64,000 nt of DNA, from the NCBI GenBank assembly GCA_965230005.1, contig OZ245934.1:2914001-2978000 (forward strand). Reading direction: 5' to 3'. Below the pieces are notes generated by a model, which saw nothing but the letters and a program-made list of their open reading frames with translations, was not told the DNA's origin and ran no database searches. Below, piece after piece: positions 8,252 to 16,733 of the stretch. The position numbers and the translations under genes were made by a program. The stretch is from SZUA-309 sp965230005. GTDB taxonomy: Bacteria > Pseudomonadota > Gammaproteobacteria > Pseudomonadales > Azotimanducaceae. The stretch's first letter is position 1. Each line of letters begins with the position of its first letter.

Positions 8252-9451
8252 TCAGAACGCCGCGCTGATGGCCTCGTAAACGGCCTGCAGACGGGCAAAG
8301 TCCTCGTCCCGACCGGCGTGCTCCCAGGCGCTGTGCACGGCGATCACCAGTTGTTTCTCAGGGACGATGTGGATGCCCTGACCGAAGATGCCGGATGCAT
8401 CGAAGCTGCCTGGGCCATTGAGCCACCAGAAATACCCATAGCCGGCGTAGGCCTTCGAAGGCGCCGTGGACTGCGCCATCCAGCCAGCGGGCAGCACCGC
8501 GGTGCCATCAGCCAGCCGGCCCTCTGCCAGCGCAAAGAGCCCGATGCGGCCGTAGTCGCGCAAGGTGGCGTTGATGCAGCAGCCGCCGAACTCGCCGCCG
8601 CCCGGCTCCGTGAGCTGCCAGTAGGCGGCCGACTCCATGCCGAAAGGGCGCCAGATTTTCTCCTCGAGGTAGGTGGAGAGGTTGTTGCCGATGGCGGCAC
8701 GCAGCAGGGTACCGGCCAGATTGGTCTCGGCCGTGTTGTAGTTGAAGACCTCTCCCGCGCTGCCCACCCGTTCCTGTCCATTGAGGTACTCATAGAGCGC
8801 CAGCGTTTCGAAGCTCGCAGAGGCGATGTCCGACTCGGGGTCCGCATAGTCCTCGTTCCAGGCGACACCGGAGGCCATCTGCAGCAGGTTGGCAATGGTG
8901 ACGTCAGCGTAGGGAGAGTCGGCCAGTCTCGGCAGATAGCGGGTGACTTTCTCGTCGACGCTTTCGATGAAGCCATCCTCGATGGCCGCACCGATGAGCA
9001 TGGCCACCACGGATTTCGCCACGGAGAAGGACACCCAGCGGCTGTCGCGCGTGTTTCCGAGGCCATAACGTTCGTAGGCGATCCTGCCGTCATGGATCAC
9101 CAGGAGACCGGCGGTGTGCCGGTTGGTGAAGTACTCATGGAGCGTCTCCGTCTCACCGTTGAACTCGACCACCACATCGTCGAGCGGCACTGGTGCTTCC
9201 GGCAGCACCAGCGGTTCAGGACTCGCCTCGATGCGTCGGACCGGCGAGACCTTATCCATGTTTCGAAAGCCAACGACTTTGAGTTCCGCTGGCCAGAAGA
9301 GCGGTGAGGTACCCGCCGCACCTTCCAGATACCGCGCGTCTTCCCGAGGATCGATCGTTGGCGCCCGATAGGCATCGGCGCCGACAACCGCTGCGAACAG
9401 GAGCAGCGCCGCACCGAGCACCAGAGCCAGATTGCCGGACAATACCCTCAT
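8252..9451 (-). CDS. Serine hydrolase of the beta-lactamase/6-aminohexanoate-dimer hydrolase fold
   Basis: A 399-residue protein with an N-terminal signal peptide or anchor (ALVLGAALLLFAAVVGADA). The class C beta-lactamase-type SxxK motif is S143-V-A-K146 in SFSVAKS, and the tyrosine motif is YNT near 238. DRKN-like phrases (LPAGWMAQST, GYGYFWW) match the NylB/EstB branch. Such enzymes are esterases, amidases or oligomer hydrolases acting in the periplasm. True beta-lactamase activity is not supported, because the usual KTG box reads FGQG. A strong GGGGAGG site precedes the ATG. Confidence 0.85.
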   Translation of the reverse strand: MRVLSGNLALVLGAALLLFAAVVGADAYRAPTIDPREDARYLEGAAGTSPLFWPAELKVVGFRNMDKVSPVRRIEASPEPLVLPEAPVPLDDVVVEFNGETETLHEYFTNRHTAGLLVIHDGRIAYERYGLGNTRDSRWVSFSVAKSVVAMLIGAAIEDGFIESVDEKVTRYLPRLADSPYADVTIANLLQMASGVAWNEDYADPESDIASASFETLALYEYLNGQERVGSAGEVFNYNTAETNLAGTLLRAAIGNNLSTYLEEKIWRPFGMESAAYWQLTEPGGGEFGGCCINATLRDYGRIGLFALAEGRLADGTAVLPAGWMAQSTAPSKAYAGYGYFWWLNGPGSFDASGIFGQGIHIVPEKQLVIAVHSAWEHAGRDEDFARLQAVYEAISAAF

Positions 9452-9639
9452 GATTACCTCCCCAGTTTGCTCAGGCGGCGGAGTCTAGCAGGACCGTCGC
9501 CTAGCGGCCCGGACCGCCAATTACAAGGGCCTCACGGACAGGCGGAACGGCAAAACGCCATTTCGTGACGCCGTTCGCAGAATCGCTGCGAAGGGGTTCT
9601 TAAGCTTTCCGAGGTACAGCGCAGGGAGGTGATTACCCC

Positions 9640-10056
9640 ATGACACAAGGACTTCATCGGCTCGAAGGCCGCCTGTTCGCGGAAAGCGGCACCCTCTTCA
9701 TGGTCGTGCAGACCGAAGAACAGGACGACGTCGCCCGGGTCAGCTACCGGGTGAACGATCAGACTCAGGTCATCGAGATGCCGCTCACAGAAGCCGCCCG
9801 ACGCGTTTCTGCCGGGTCCAGTCTGATTCTCGACAACCTCAACAGCCCGGAGTCCTCCCGGCGCATCCTCGAGCAGCAGGAAGGCTGGTTCTTCGTTTCC
9901 CGGGAAGGAAACATCGGGCCGTACGAATCGAAGGAAGAGGCTGGCCAGGAGCTCGGCCGCTACATTCTCTCCATGCAGACAAACGCGCCGACGGCCGCAA
10001 CGGGCACCCTGCCCGGTGGCAAACGCCGCCAGGACCACGAAGAAGACATGCACTGA
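9640..10056 (+). CDS. Small protein, DUF6316-like
   Basis: A 138-residue protein in which a central block, EGWFFVSREGNIGPYESKEEA followed by ELGRYI, resembles the short gammaproteobacterial DUF6316 module (W-F-x-REG-x-GP-F/Y-x-s-x-E-A). The N-terminal 80 residues appear to be a separate beta-rich segment (RLFAESGTLFMVVQ). No signal peptide, membrane segment or catalytic motif is visible. The C-terminal tail is polar and His/Asp-rich. A GGGAGGTGATT site precedes the ATG. Function is unknown. Confidence 0.7.
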   Translation: MTQGLHRLEGRLFAESGTLFMVVQTEEQDDVARVSYRVNDQTQVIEMPLTEAARRVSAGSSLILDNLNSPESSRRILEQQEGWFFVSREGNIGPYESKEEAGQELGRYILSMQTNAPTAATGTLPGGKRRQDHEEDMH

Positions 10057-10149
10057 CGGTGCGGCGCCCTGGGCGCCCGCCTGAGCACCGCTTGCATGGA
10101 CGCACGGCGGGGTGCACGGTGCCAGGGACGGCACCGTGAGGCAGGGACC

Positions 10150-10581
10150 ATGGCCAACCTGACGAATATTCACAGCACCCCGCTGCAGCAGGGAGAGTCT
10201 TATCGGGGCGAAGCCCCGGGCCGCTATCTCGACCTTTCCGGCGAGCATCTCGGGGTGCGCATCGAAGAGGCGCCGCCAGGTACCACAAGCAGCGTCAACC
10301 ACTACCACACCGCCGAAGAGGAGCATGTGATCGCCCTGGAAGGTGAGGCAACGCTGCATCTCGGCGCGGACGCCATCCCGCTCAGCGCCGGCGATCACAT
10401 CTGGTTTCCCGCCGGTGAAGCCGTCGGACACCACATCGAGAACACCTCAGCCGCTCCTTTTCGCTTTCTGATCATCGGCGAGCGGAAGCAGGACGACGTG
10501 GTCTTCTATCCGAAGAACGACGTCGTGCTGGTGAAGTCGAAGTCCGGCCGCTCCGCTTACGACTACAAAAAGCGTTCCTGA
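10150..10581 (+). CDS. Cupin domain protein
   Basis: A 143-residue single-domain cupin. Motif 1 is visible as VNHYHTAEEEHVIALEGEATL (two His and a Glu as metal ligands) and motif 2 as PAGEAVGHHIENTS. It probably binds a divalent metal; substrate unknown. I start at ATG 10150 (MANLTNIH), since the region before it reads as unstructured Arg-rich sequence and a GAGGCAGGGA site fits this ATG. It lies 93 bases after the DUF6316-like gene and may share a transcript. Confidence 0.85.
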   Translation: MANLTNIHSTPLQQGESYRGEAPGRYLDLSGEHLGVRIEEAPPGTTSSVNHYHTAEEEHVIALEGEATLHLGADAIPLSAGDHIWFPAGEAVGHHIENTSAAPFRFLIIGERKQDDVVFYPKNDVVLVKSKSGRSAYDYKKRS

Positions 10582-10742
10582 CCGCTCGCTCGCAACGCGC
10601 CGGGTTTCGGTTTTGTTGCACTGCACTATGTGGGTGCAGAAAACGACAACCAACCCGCACGATCAGCCGCCGCCGCACAAGGAACAGGCGCGCCGGAACC
10701 TCTCCCTAGCCCTGAACCCGCACTTTTCGGTCCTTGCGGGCC

Positions 10743-10757
10743 TGGCACGAAAGCTGC
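10743..10757 (+). promoter_or_regulatory. Sigma-54-like promoter upstream of the UrcA-family gene
   Basis: TGGCACGAAAGCTGC fits the sigma-54 -24/-12 consensus closely: TGGCACG at -24, correct 12-base GG-to-GC spacing, and CTGC at -12 where the consensus is TTGC. It sits 108 bases before the ATG at 10866, which would leave an approximately 100-base leader. I could not identify an activator site. A chance match is possible in G+C-rich DNA. Confidence 0.45.
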
Positions 10758-10865
10758 GTTACAGCCATTGAGGTGGGGGCCTCGTTCCGACGAGGGAAAT
10801 GGATCCTGACCGCAGCCTCTGCTGCACCAGGGCCAGGACATGACCAATCTACAAGGAGTACTCAG

Positions 10866-11225
10866 ATGGTTACGACGAGCCTTTCTCTCCCCGCGCTGCT
10901 GAAGGCAGCCTCCCTTTCCGCGCTCCTGGCCGGGGCGCTGACCGCCGCGTCCATGAGCCAGGCAGACAGCAGCTCCAGCAAGCACGAGTCCGCCGGCGTC
11001 AAGGTGTCCTTCGCCGAGCTGGACCTCGACAAAGAGGCGGGTATCGACGCGCTCTACGCGCGCTTGAGGCGAGCGGCCGAACAGGTCTGCGGTCTGGACG
11101 CGATACCCGGCTACGCAATCACCGTGCAGGCCGCCTCAGACCGGCACGCCTGCTATACGGACGCCCTCGACCGGGCCGTCACGTCCCTCGACGTGCCTTC
11201 ACTCACGGCAAAACACGCCGGCTGA
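10866..11225 (+). CDS. UrcA family secreted protein
   Basis: A 119-residue protein with a signal peptide ending at about residue 33 (SLSALLAGALTAASMSQA). The mature part has the UrcA pattern: VKVSFAELDLDKEAGIDALYARLRRAAEQVCG, then a second Cys in HACYTDALDRAV. The two cysteines probably form a disulfide in the periplasm. UrcA proteins are widespread in alpha- and gammaproteobacteria and have no established function. The ribosome site AAGGAG is optimal, suggesting high expression. It lies just upstream of the ECF sigma gene but is separated from it by 123 bases. Confidence 0.85.
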   Translation: MVTTSLSLPALLKAASLSALLAGALTAASMSQADSSSSKHESAGVKVSFAELDLDKEAGIDALYARLRRAAEQVCGLDAIPGYAITVQAASDRHACYTDALDRAVTSLDVPSLTAKHAG

Positions 11226-11348
11226 GCCCCTGCGAGCCGGGCATGCCCGGCTCGCCCTCCCTCGAAAAAATTTTCACTCCGCCTGTAAGGATTGCGCGGC
11301 CCGTTCGTAAATCATAGAAACGGCTGAAGGAAGCCGTACGGATGATGA

Positions 11349-11897
11349 ATGGAAAAGGCCGCTTTCGACGCCCTCTATCGCGCCCACTACCGACGGGTTC
11401 TCGGCATCTGCCGGCGCCTGCTCGGCGAGGCCGGTGGTGCCGAGGACGCGGCACAGGAGGTATTCATGCGCGCCTTGAAAACCATCGCTCGCTACGACGA
11501 GTCGGCGCCTTTCGGCCCCTGGATCGGGGCCATCGCCAGAAACCACTGCATCGACCAGCTCCGCAAGCGCCGGCGCCTGGCGTCGATCCTCGAGGATGCG
11601 GAGGCGGTCCCGGAAGCACTGGAAGATCCAGCGGAGGCCATCGTAGACAGCCTGATCAGTGAACATGATGCGGAGAGCATCGCCGCGGCCGTGGACGCGC
11701 TGCCCGAGTCTTATCGCTTACCCATCGTGCTCGCCTACTACGGCGAGGCGAGCTACGACGACATCGCCGCGAGCCTCGACGTCACCCCCAATCACGTGGG
11801 CGTGCTCCTGCTCCGGGGCCGCAGGCGTTTGCGCGAGCTGCTCGCCTCTGCCGCGCTCGACGAGCAGCCAGGAAACCAGCAAGGAGAACGACAATGA
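11349..11897 (+). CDS. ECF-type RNA polymerase sigma factor
   Basis: A 182-residue sigma-70 family protein with only regions 2 and 4. Region 2 is seen as FDALYRAHYRRVLGICRRLLG, the EDAAQEVFMRAL core and GPWIGAIARNHCIDQLRKRRR. Region 4 is seen as LPESYRLPIVLAYYGEASYDDIAASLDVTPNHVGVLLLRGRRRLRELL, a helix-turn-helix that would read the -35 element. Its stop overlaps the ATG of the next gene (ATGA at 11894-11897), so the pair is translationally coupled. The partner begins with a zinc-binding anti-sigma domain, which is strong contextual support for a sigma/anti-sigma pair. Confidence 0.93.
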   Translation: MEKAAFDALYRAHYRRVLGICRRLLGEAGGAEDAAQEVFMRALKTIARYDESAPFGPWIGAIARNHCIDQLRKRRRLASILEDAEAVPEALEDPAEAIVDSLISEHDAESIAAAVDALPESYRLPIVLAYYGEASYDDIAASLDVTPNHVGVLLLRGRRRLRELLASAALDEQPGNQQGERQ

Positions 11898-13522
11898 CCT
11901 GTCCGAGTGAACTCATGCTCGTGCGCCTGGCGGACGACGCTCTGAACGCGACCGACCGGTCCGAGTTGCAGCACCATCTGGACGATTGTGCCGACTGCCG
12001 GGCCCGCCTCGGCACCCTGAAGGCGGAACGCCTGGCGCTGGGTGCGGCCTTGCGCGCCGCTGAGCCAGCCTGGGAACCGCCGGCCTTGCAGGAACCGCGC
12101 GCCCGAGCGGGCGCCCTTCAGCAACTCGGCTGGCTGGCTGGGCTCTGCGCTGCGGTCTGGGCCTTCTCCGCGCTCTGGCTGGGCGCCACCTCCCTGGTGA
12201 ACGCACCTTCCTTCGTCGCCTGGCTTCTGCCGGACGCCACGAGCCTGGTCCTTGCCGCGGGGATCCGCGGCCTGGTGAGCATCGTTTCCGGCGGCCCGGC
12301 CATGGAGCTTCTCGCGACCCTGCGACCCTTCGTTCTTGCCGGCATCTGCGTCGGCACGATCTGGGTACTCATCTTCCGCGGCAACAACCGCACCGGCGCT
12401 CTGTGCCTGAAGCTCATGGTGACTGGTCTGCTCTCGGTCATGGCCTTGCCCTCGCAGGCCATCGAAATCCGCCGGGACGACGAGAGGATAACCGTGGGGG
12501 CGAGCGAACGGATCGACGATACGCTCCTGATTGCTTCTGAAAACGTGCTCGTCGAAGGCGAGGTGACCGGGGATCTCATCGTCTTCGGTGAACAGATCAC
12601 GATCCGTGGTCGCGTTGGCGGGGTGATTGTCGCCATGGGGGAAACGCTGAATCTCGACGGCGCCGTCGCGGGTAGCACTCTGGCTGCGGGGGAGTCCGTA
12701 GACATCCGTGGCACGCCGCTGGGTGGCAATCTCTTTGCCGTTGGCAGCGACGTCACCGTGCATCGGGACGTGGCCATCGCCGGCAACACCTTGATCGGCG
12801 GCGAAAGCGTCGATCTGCAGGGCACCGTAGCGCGGGATCTGCTCACCCTTGCCGGCAGCGCCGTTGTTTCCGGGAGTGTGGCCGGCAATCACCGCGCCTA
12901 CGGTGGCAGTCTGGAGCTGTCCGATTCGGCCCGCATCAGCGGCAATCTGAATGGCAGGTTGAAATCGGAAGCAGACCTCACGGTGGCACCGGCAGCAACC
13001 ATCGGCGGTACCACGAAGATAGAGGCCTGGCCGGAACAACCCAGCCGCTATGCCACCTTCGAGTTCTACCTTGGTGAGGTGCTGAAACTCGTTGCCGCGC
13101 TCATCGCCGGACTGGCCCTTTACCGGCTGTTTCCCATGTTTCGTGACACGATGCTCGACAGCGGCGGCGAAGTACTCACCGTCAGCGCCTTCGGTGCGCT
13201 GCTGCTGTTCGTCGTGCCTATGGCAGCAATGCTGGCGCTCGTCACCCTGGTGCTCGCGCCACTCGGCATCATCACGCTGCTGCTCTGGGTCATCGCCCTT
13301 TACCTGGCAGGCATCGTCATCGCCGGCCACGTTGGCCGCCTGATCATGGACCGGGAAGACGGCGGGGATGCGCTGCCGCTCCTGGTGGGGCTCACGGGCC
13401 TCTTCGTCTTCATCAACGTTCCCTTCGTGGGCGGGCCGATCCGCTTCGTCATCGTCCTCGTCGGACTTGGGCTCATCGTCCAGATCGTCCGGCGGCACTG
13501 GTTCAGGTCCACCGGCGACTGA
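11894..13522 (+). CDS. Membrane anti-sigma factor fused to a bactofilin-like (polymer-forming) domain
   Basis: A 542-residue fusion. Residues 1-45 form a zinc-binding anti-sigma domain with H28-x3-C32-x2-C35 (HHLDDCADC). Two or three transmembrane segments follow (about residues 75-145 and 155-185). About residues 195-370 are repeated short beta turns (VEGEVTGDLIVFGEQITIRG, LDGAVAGSTLAAGESVDIRG and similar), the pattern of bactofilin-like right-handed beta-helices. A C-terminal block of four or so membrane helices ends in a basic tail. The anti-sigma domain would hold the ECF factor, and the beta-helix probably faces the periplasm as the sensor. The combination is unusual in one chain. Confidence 0.85.
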   Translation: MTCPSELMLVRLADDALNATDRSELQHHLDDCADCRARLGTLKAERLALGAALRAAEPAWEPPALQEPRARAGALQQLGWLAGLCAAVWAFSALWLGATSLVNAPSFVAWLLPDATSLVLAAGIRGLVSIVSGGPAMELLATLRPFVLAGICVGTIWVLIFRGNNRTGALCLKLMVTGLLSVMALPSQAIEIRRDDERITVGASERIDDTLLIASENVLVEGEVTGDLIVFGEQITIRGRVGGVIVAMGETLNLDGAVAGSTLAAGESVDIRGTPLGGNLFAVGSDVTVHRDVAIAGNTLIGGESVDLQGTVARDLLTLAGSAVVSGSVAGNHRAYGGSLELSDSARISGNLNGRLKSEADLTVAPAATIGGTTKIEAWPEQPSRYATFEFYLGEVLKLVAALIAGLALYRLFPMFRDTMLDSGGEVLTVSAFGALLLFVVPMAAMLALVTLVLAPLGIITLLLWVIALYLAGIVIAGHVGRLIMDREDGGDALPLLVGLTGLFVFINVPFVGGPIRFVIVLVGLGLIVQIVRRHWFRSTGD

Positions 13523-13577
13523 CGCGCCTGCCACCCCGCTGTCGGCTAGAATGACGGTCGACAGCGGGGGACTACTC

Positions 13578-14384
13578 ATGACCGGGATACCAACCTTCAC
13601 GGCAACCGACGCGATTGAAGACATCAGCTCGGCGCTGGCCGATGCGGGCTGCGCCGTCATTCGCGACGCCGCTTCCCAGGCGGCCATAGACGGGATCATC
13701 GCAGAACTGCAACCGGCCATGACCGCAACGCCGGTTGCCGAAGACGATGATCCTCAAGCGTTTTATCCGGCCCGCACCCGCCGGATCACGGCACTCATGG
13801 CCCGCTCGCCGGGCAGTCATGCCCTCGCGCTGAATCCACAGATCGCCGGATTGTGCGAACGGCACCTGGGTCCCAATTGCGAGCGTTATCACCTGCATGT
13901 GAGCGCCGCCCTGGAGGTCGGACCCGGCGCCCGGGAACAGGTGCTGCACCGCGAGGAAGACCCTTTCGATTTTTTCCCGGTGCCTCGACCCAACCTGATC
14001 CTGGCAAGCATGTGGGCCATGAGCGATTTCCGCGCAGACAACGGCGCTACATTGCTCGTGCCGGGCAGCCACCGCTGGGAGGCTGATCGGCAGGCGACGC
14101 CGGCTGAAACCCTGGCCGCCGAGATGCCGAAGGGCTCCGTCATGATCTGGCTCGGCGGCACGCTCCACGCCGCAGGCGCCAACGTCAGTAACGACTGGCG
14201 CTACGGCATCATCCTCTCTTACTCCCTCGGCTGGCTTCGCCAGGAAGAGAATCAGTACCTGGACGCCCCGGAGGATATCGCCGGTGATTTTTCCGAGGAC
14301 ATGAAGGCCCTGCTCGGCTATCCGATGCACGGCTCCCTAGGTTTTTACGATTCAACCCTGCGGGCAAGCCTGACCGCTTCGTGA
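13578..14384 (+). CDS. Phytanoyl-CoA dioxygenase (PhyH) family protein with an HxE-like site
   Basis: A 268-residue PhyH-family protein. The segment DFRADNGATLLVPGSHRW and the C-terminal GWLRQEENQYL are typical of one PhyH branch. In the place where relatives usually show LHRD, this one reads LHREED, so the iron-binding HxD appears as HxE, with a possible alternative Asp three residues later. The distal His is in GGTLHAAGANVS. Start ATG 13578 is chosen; an earlier in-frame ATG at 13551 has no good ribosome site. The end overlaps the next gene's GTG by 4 bases, implying coupling to the methyltransferase. Confidence 0.85.
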   Translation: MTGIPTFTATDAIEDISSALADAGCAVIRDAASQAAIDGIIAELQPAMTATPVAEDDDPQAFYPARTRRITALMARSPGSHALALNPQIAGLCERHLGPNCERYHLHVSAALEVGPGAREQVLHREEDPFDFFPVPRPNLILASMWAMSDFRADNGATLLVPGSHRWEADRQATPAETLAAEMPKGSVMIWLGGTLHAAGANVSNDWRYGIILSYSLGWLRQEENQYLDAPEDIAGDFSEDMKALLGYPMHGSLGFYDSTLRASLTAS

Positions 14385-15190
14385 CCGTGCAGCGCCGCGG
14401 CTTCCTCCGGATCGCCGCCTTCAGTGCGGTGCTCATCCTGAGTGTCCGGCCAGCGGCAGGCGCTGAATTCGTCGCGCCTTACGTGAATATGGTCGAGGAA
14501 GACGTGGCGTTGATGCTCGACCTCGCCGAGCTCGGACCGGACGATCGCCTCATCGACCTTGGCGCCGGCGACGGCCGGATCGTCATCGAAGCGGCACGTC
14601 GCAGCATTCCCGCTCATGGCGTCGAGCTGAATCCCGAGCTCGTTGCCCTCGCCCGAGAACGGGCGGCCACCGCCGGTGTGACCGAGCTGGCAACCTTCGA
14701 GGTGGGCGACGTTTTCACAGCAGATCTTTCGGGTGCGACGGTTGTCACGCTCTATCTCATGCCCGACGCCAACCTCGCGCTGCGCCCGAAGCTCCTCAGG
14801 GAACTGCCGCCCGGCGCGCGCCTCCTGTCCTTGAGTTTCACCATGGGTGAGTGGCAGCCGGACGCCCGCGCCCAGGGACGAACGAGCGGTGGCGTGCTGC
14901 TCTGGCGGATACCGGCGCAGGTGGCGGGCCGCTGGGAGCTGGTCCTGGAGGAACGCAGCTACGAGCTACTGATCACGCAGGAGTTTCAGGCGCTGAACGC
15001 GGGCCTGAGTCGTAAGGGGCGCGCTGTGCCGGTTGAAGCGCATCTGTCCGGGTCCGACATCAGAATCACCTTCGAAGAAGCCGGCACCGTCACCGAACTC
15101 CACGGCCGTGTTGCGGGCAGCCGTATGCTGCCCACCGGTCACGGAGATCGGTCACCGCCCTGGCAGGCGCTGCGCGTTCCGAAACGCTGA
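14381..15190 (+). CDS. Class I SAM-dependent methyltransferase with an export signal
   Basis: A 269-residue protein. The catalytic core is a class I methyltransferase: motif I is LIDLGAGDGRIVIEAA, followed by GVELNPELV (acidic strand-2 end), VGDVF and ATVVTLYLMPDANLALRPKL. It starts at GTG 14381, overlapping the PhyH stop (GTGA). The first 27 residues (VQRRGFLRIAAFSAVLILS) look like a Tat signal with RRGFLR, ending in PAAGA. SAM-dependent enzymes normally need cytoplasmic SAM, so the signal is odd; it may instead be a membrane anchor facing the cytoplasm. The substrate is unknown. It is similar in style to small DOT1-like protein-lysine methyltransferases. Confidence 0.8.
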   Translation: MTVQRRGFLRIAAFSAVLILSVRPAAGAEFVAPYVNMVEEDVALMLDLAELGPDDRLIDLGAGDGRIVIEAARRSIPAHGVELNPELVALARERAATAGVTELATFEVGDVFTADLSGATVVTLYLMPDANLALRPKLLRELPPGARLLSLSFTMGEWQPDARAQGRTSGGVLLWRIPAQVAGRWELVLEERSYELLITQEFQALNAGLSRKGRAVPVEAHLSGSDIRITFEEAGTVTELHGRVAGSRMLPTGHGDRSPPWQALRVPKR

Positions 15191-15200
15191 GGCCGGCGAA

Positions 15201-16550
15201 TCAGTCCCGGATCGTCACCGGCAGCTCACGGATCCCATGGATGAAGCTCGATGCGAGCCCGACCGGGTCGCCGGTCACTTCCACTTTCGAGAAGCGCTTC
15301 TGAATCTCTTCCCAGATCGTAACGAGCTGCATCTCGGCGAGGCGATTACCCACGCAGCGGTGGATGCCGAAGCCGAACGCCGTGTGCTGGCGCGGATTCT
15401 CCCGGTTGATGATGAACTCGTCCGGCTTCTCCATGGCGTCTGAATCGCGGTTGCCGGAGATGTACCACATGCAGACCCGATCGTTCTTCTTGATCTGCTT
15501 GCCGCCAAGCTCCGTGTCTTCCAGGGCCGTTCGCGCCATGTGCGCTACCGGCGACTGCCAGCGGATGATCTCCGGCACCATTCTCGGGATCAGCCCCGGG
15601 TTCTGCATGAGCTTTTCGTACTCCGCGGGATTTTCGTTCAGGGCCAGCACGCCGCCGGAGATGGAATTCCGCGTCGTGTCGTTGCCACCCACGATGAGCA
15701 GCATCACGTTGCCGAGCAGTTCCTGGGGCTCCATGTTGTTCGTCGATGGATCGTGCGCGAGCATGGAGATCAGATCGAACTTCGGCGGCTCCTTCTTCCG
15801 GGCCTCGTAATACTCCTGGAAATAGGCCAGACACTCGAAGAGTTTCTGGAACCCTTCGTCAGGCGTTTCGAACACCTCCGGATCACCGAGGTTCTGAATC
15901 GTATCGGACCAGTCGATGAGCTTGAGACGATCTTCCTGCGGCACGTCGAAGAGCGTTGCCAGCATCTGCCCGGTGAGCTCGACGGAGACGTGGCGCACCC
16001 AGTTGAACTCTTCGTTGCGCGGCAGATTGTCGAGGATCTGCCCGGCCCGTTCGCGAATGAGCGGCTGCAGCTCCGCTAGGTTCCGTGGCGTGAACATGGG
16101 TGCCACCACCTTGCGCTGATCGTCATGCTTCGGTGGGTCTTCCTGGATGAACATGGGCAGTGAGTATTCGTCGTCCCGGTCGGGGACACCGCCGAGGGCG
16201 ATACCGCCTTTCTTCTGCAGGGAAGAAAAAATCTCGTGGTGGGAATCCACATACTTGATGTCTTCCATCTTCGTCACTGACCAGTAGGGCCCGAACATGC
16301 TCTCTTCGTGGTAGTGCACGGGGTCCTCTTCCCGAAGCCGCTTCAGGTGATCCCAATGGGTGCCATGGAGAAACAGGGCGGGGTGCGAAGGGTCCACATC
16401 GTCGAGGGGAATCGAGTAGGGGTCGTAATTCGGATCGATGGCAAAAGCTTCGGCGATCTCGCGGTTCGACACGGTCATGTCACCGCTGCGCGAACGCTGG
16501 AGCAGGGCCGAGCGTTCCTCGTCACTGCTGCTGATGTATTGCTGGCCCAT
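15201..16550 (-). CDS. Cytochrome P450, CYP153 type
   Basis: A 449-residue soluble bacterial P450. The heme-ligand loop FGFGIHRCVGNRLAE places the axial Cys at about residue 399. The I-helix reads LLIVGGNDTTRNSISGGV, a signature of the CYP153 branch, and the ExxR is in EIIRW. CYP153 enzymes hydroxylate alkanes, fatty acids or terpenes at the terminal carbon. No ferredoxin or ferredoxin reductase gene lies next to it, so electron partners must be elsewhere. A GGTGAGGA site precedes the ATG at 16550. It resembles the protein encoded at 39707, probably a paralogue. Confidence 0.93.
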   Translation of the reverse strand: MGQQYISSSDEERSALLQRSRSGDMTVSNREIAEAFAIDPNYDPYSIPLDDVDPSHPALFLHGTHWDHLKRLREEDPVHYHEESMFGPYWSVTKMEDIKYVDSHHEIFSSLQKKGGIALGGVPDRDDEYSLPMFIQEDPPKHDDQRKVVAPMFTPRNLAELQPLIRERAGQILDNLPRNEEFNWVRHVSVELTGQMLATLFDVPQEDRLKLIDWSDTIQNLGDPEVFETPDEGFQKLFECLAYFQEYYEARKKEPPKFDLISMLAHDPSTNNMEPQELLGNVMLLIVGGNDTTRNSISGGVLALNENPAEYEKLMQNPGLIPRMVPEIIRWQSPVAHMARTALEDTELGGKQIKKNDRVCMWYISGNRDSDAMEKPDEFIINRENPRQHTAFGFGIHRCVGNRLAEMQLVTIWEEIQKRFSKVEVTGDPVGLASSFIHGIRELPVTIRD

Positions 16551-16733
16551 GGTTCCTCACCTGAATCTCTCTGGATCCTCCGGTTTATAGCAGACGCACG
16601 CGCAAATCAATCGGCAGGTGCTGAGAGTGTTCACGGGACCTCGTTCATGGAAAGATCCGTTCTCGCGCGAGCCGACGACCACCACCTGGGACCAAAGCGG
16701 CCTGCGAATCTGACAACTGCCCTGGAGCTCCAC

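Noticed and set aside
8252..9451. True beta-lactamase resistance gene
   Set aside because: The SxxK and Tyr motifs fit the wider serine-hydrolase family, but the KTG box is not present, so resistance is not supported.
11792..13720. 642-residue minus-strand open frame opposite the sigma/anti-sigma pair
   Set aside because: No recognisable motif; the plus strand has complete sigma-factor and anti-sigma signatures.
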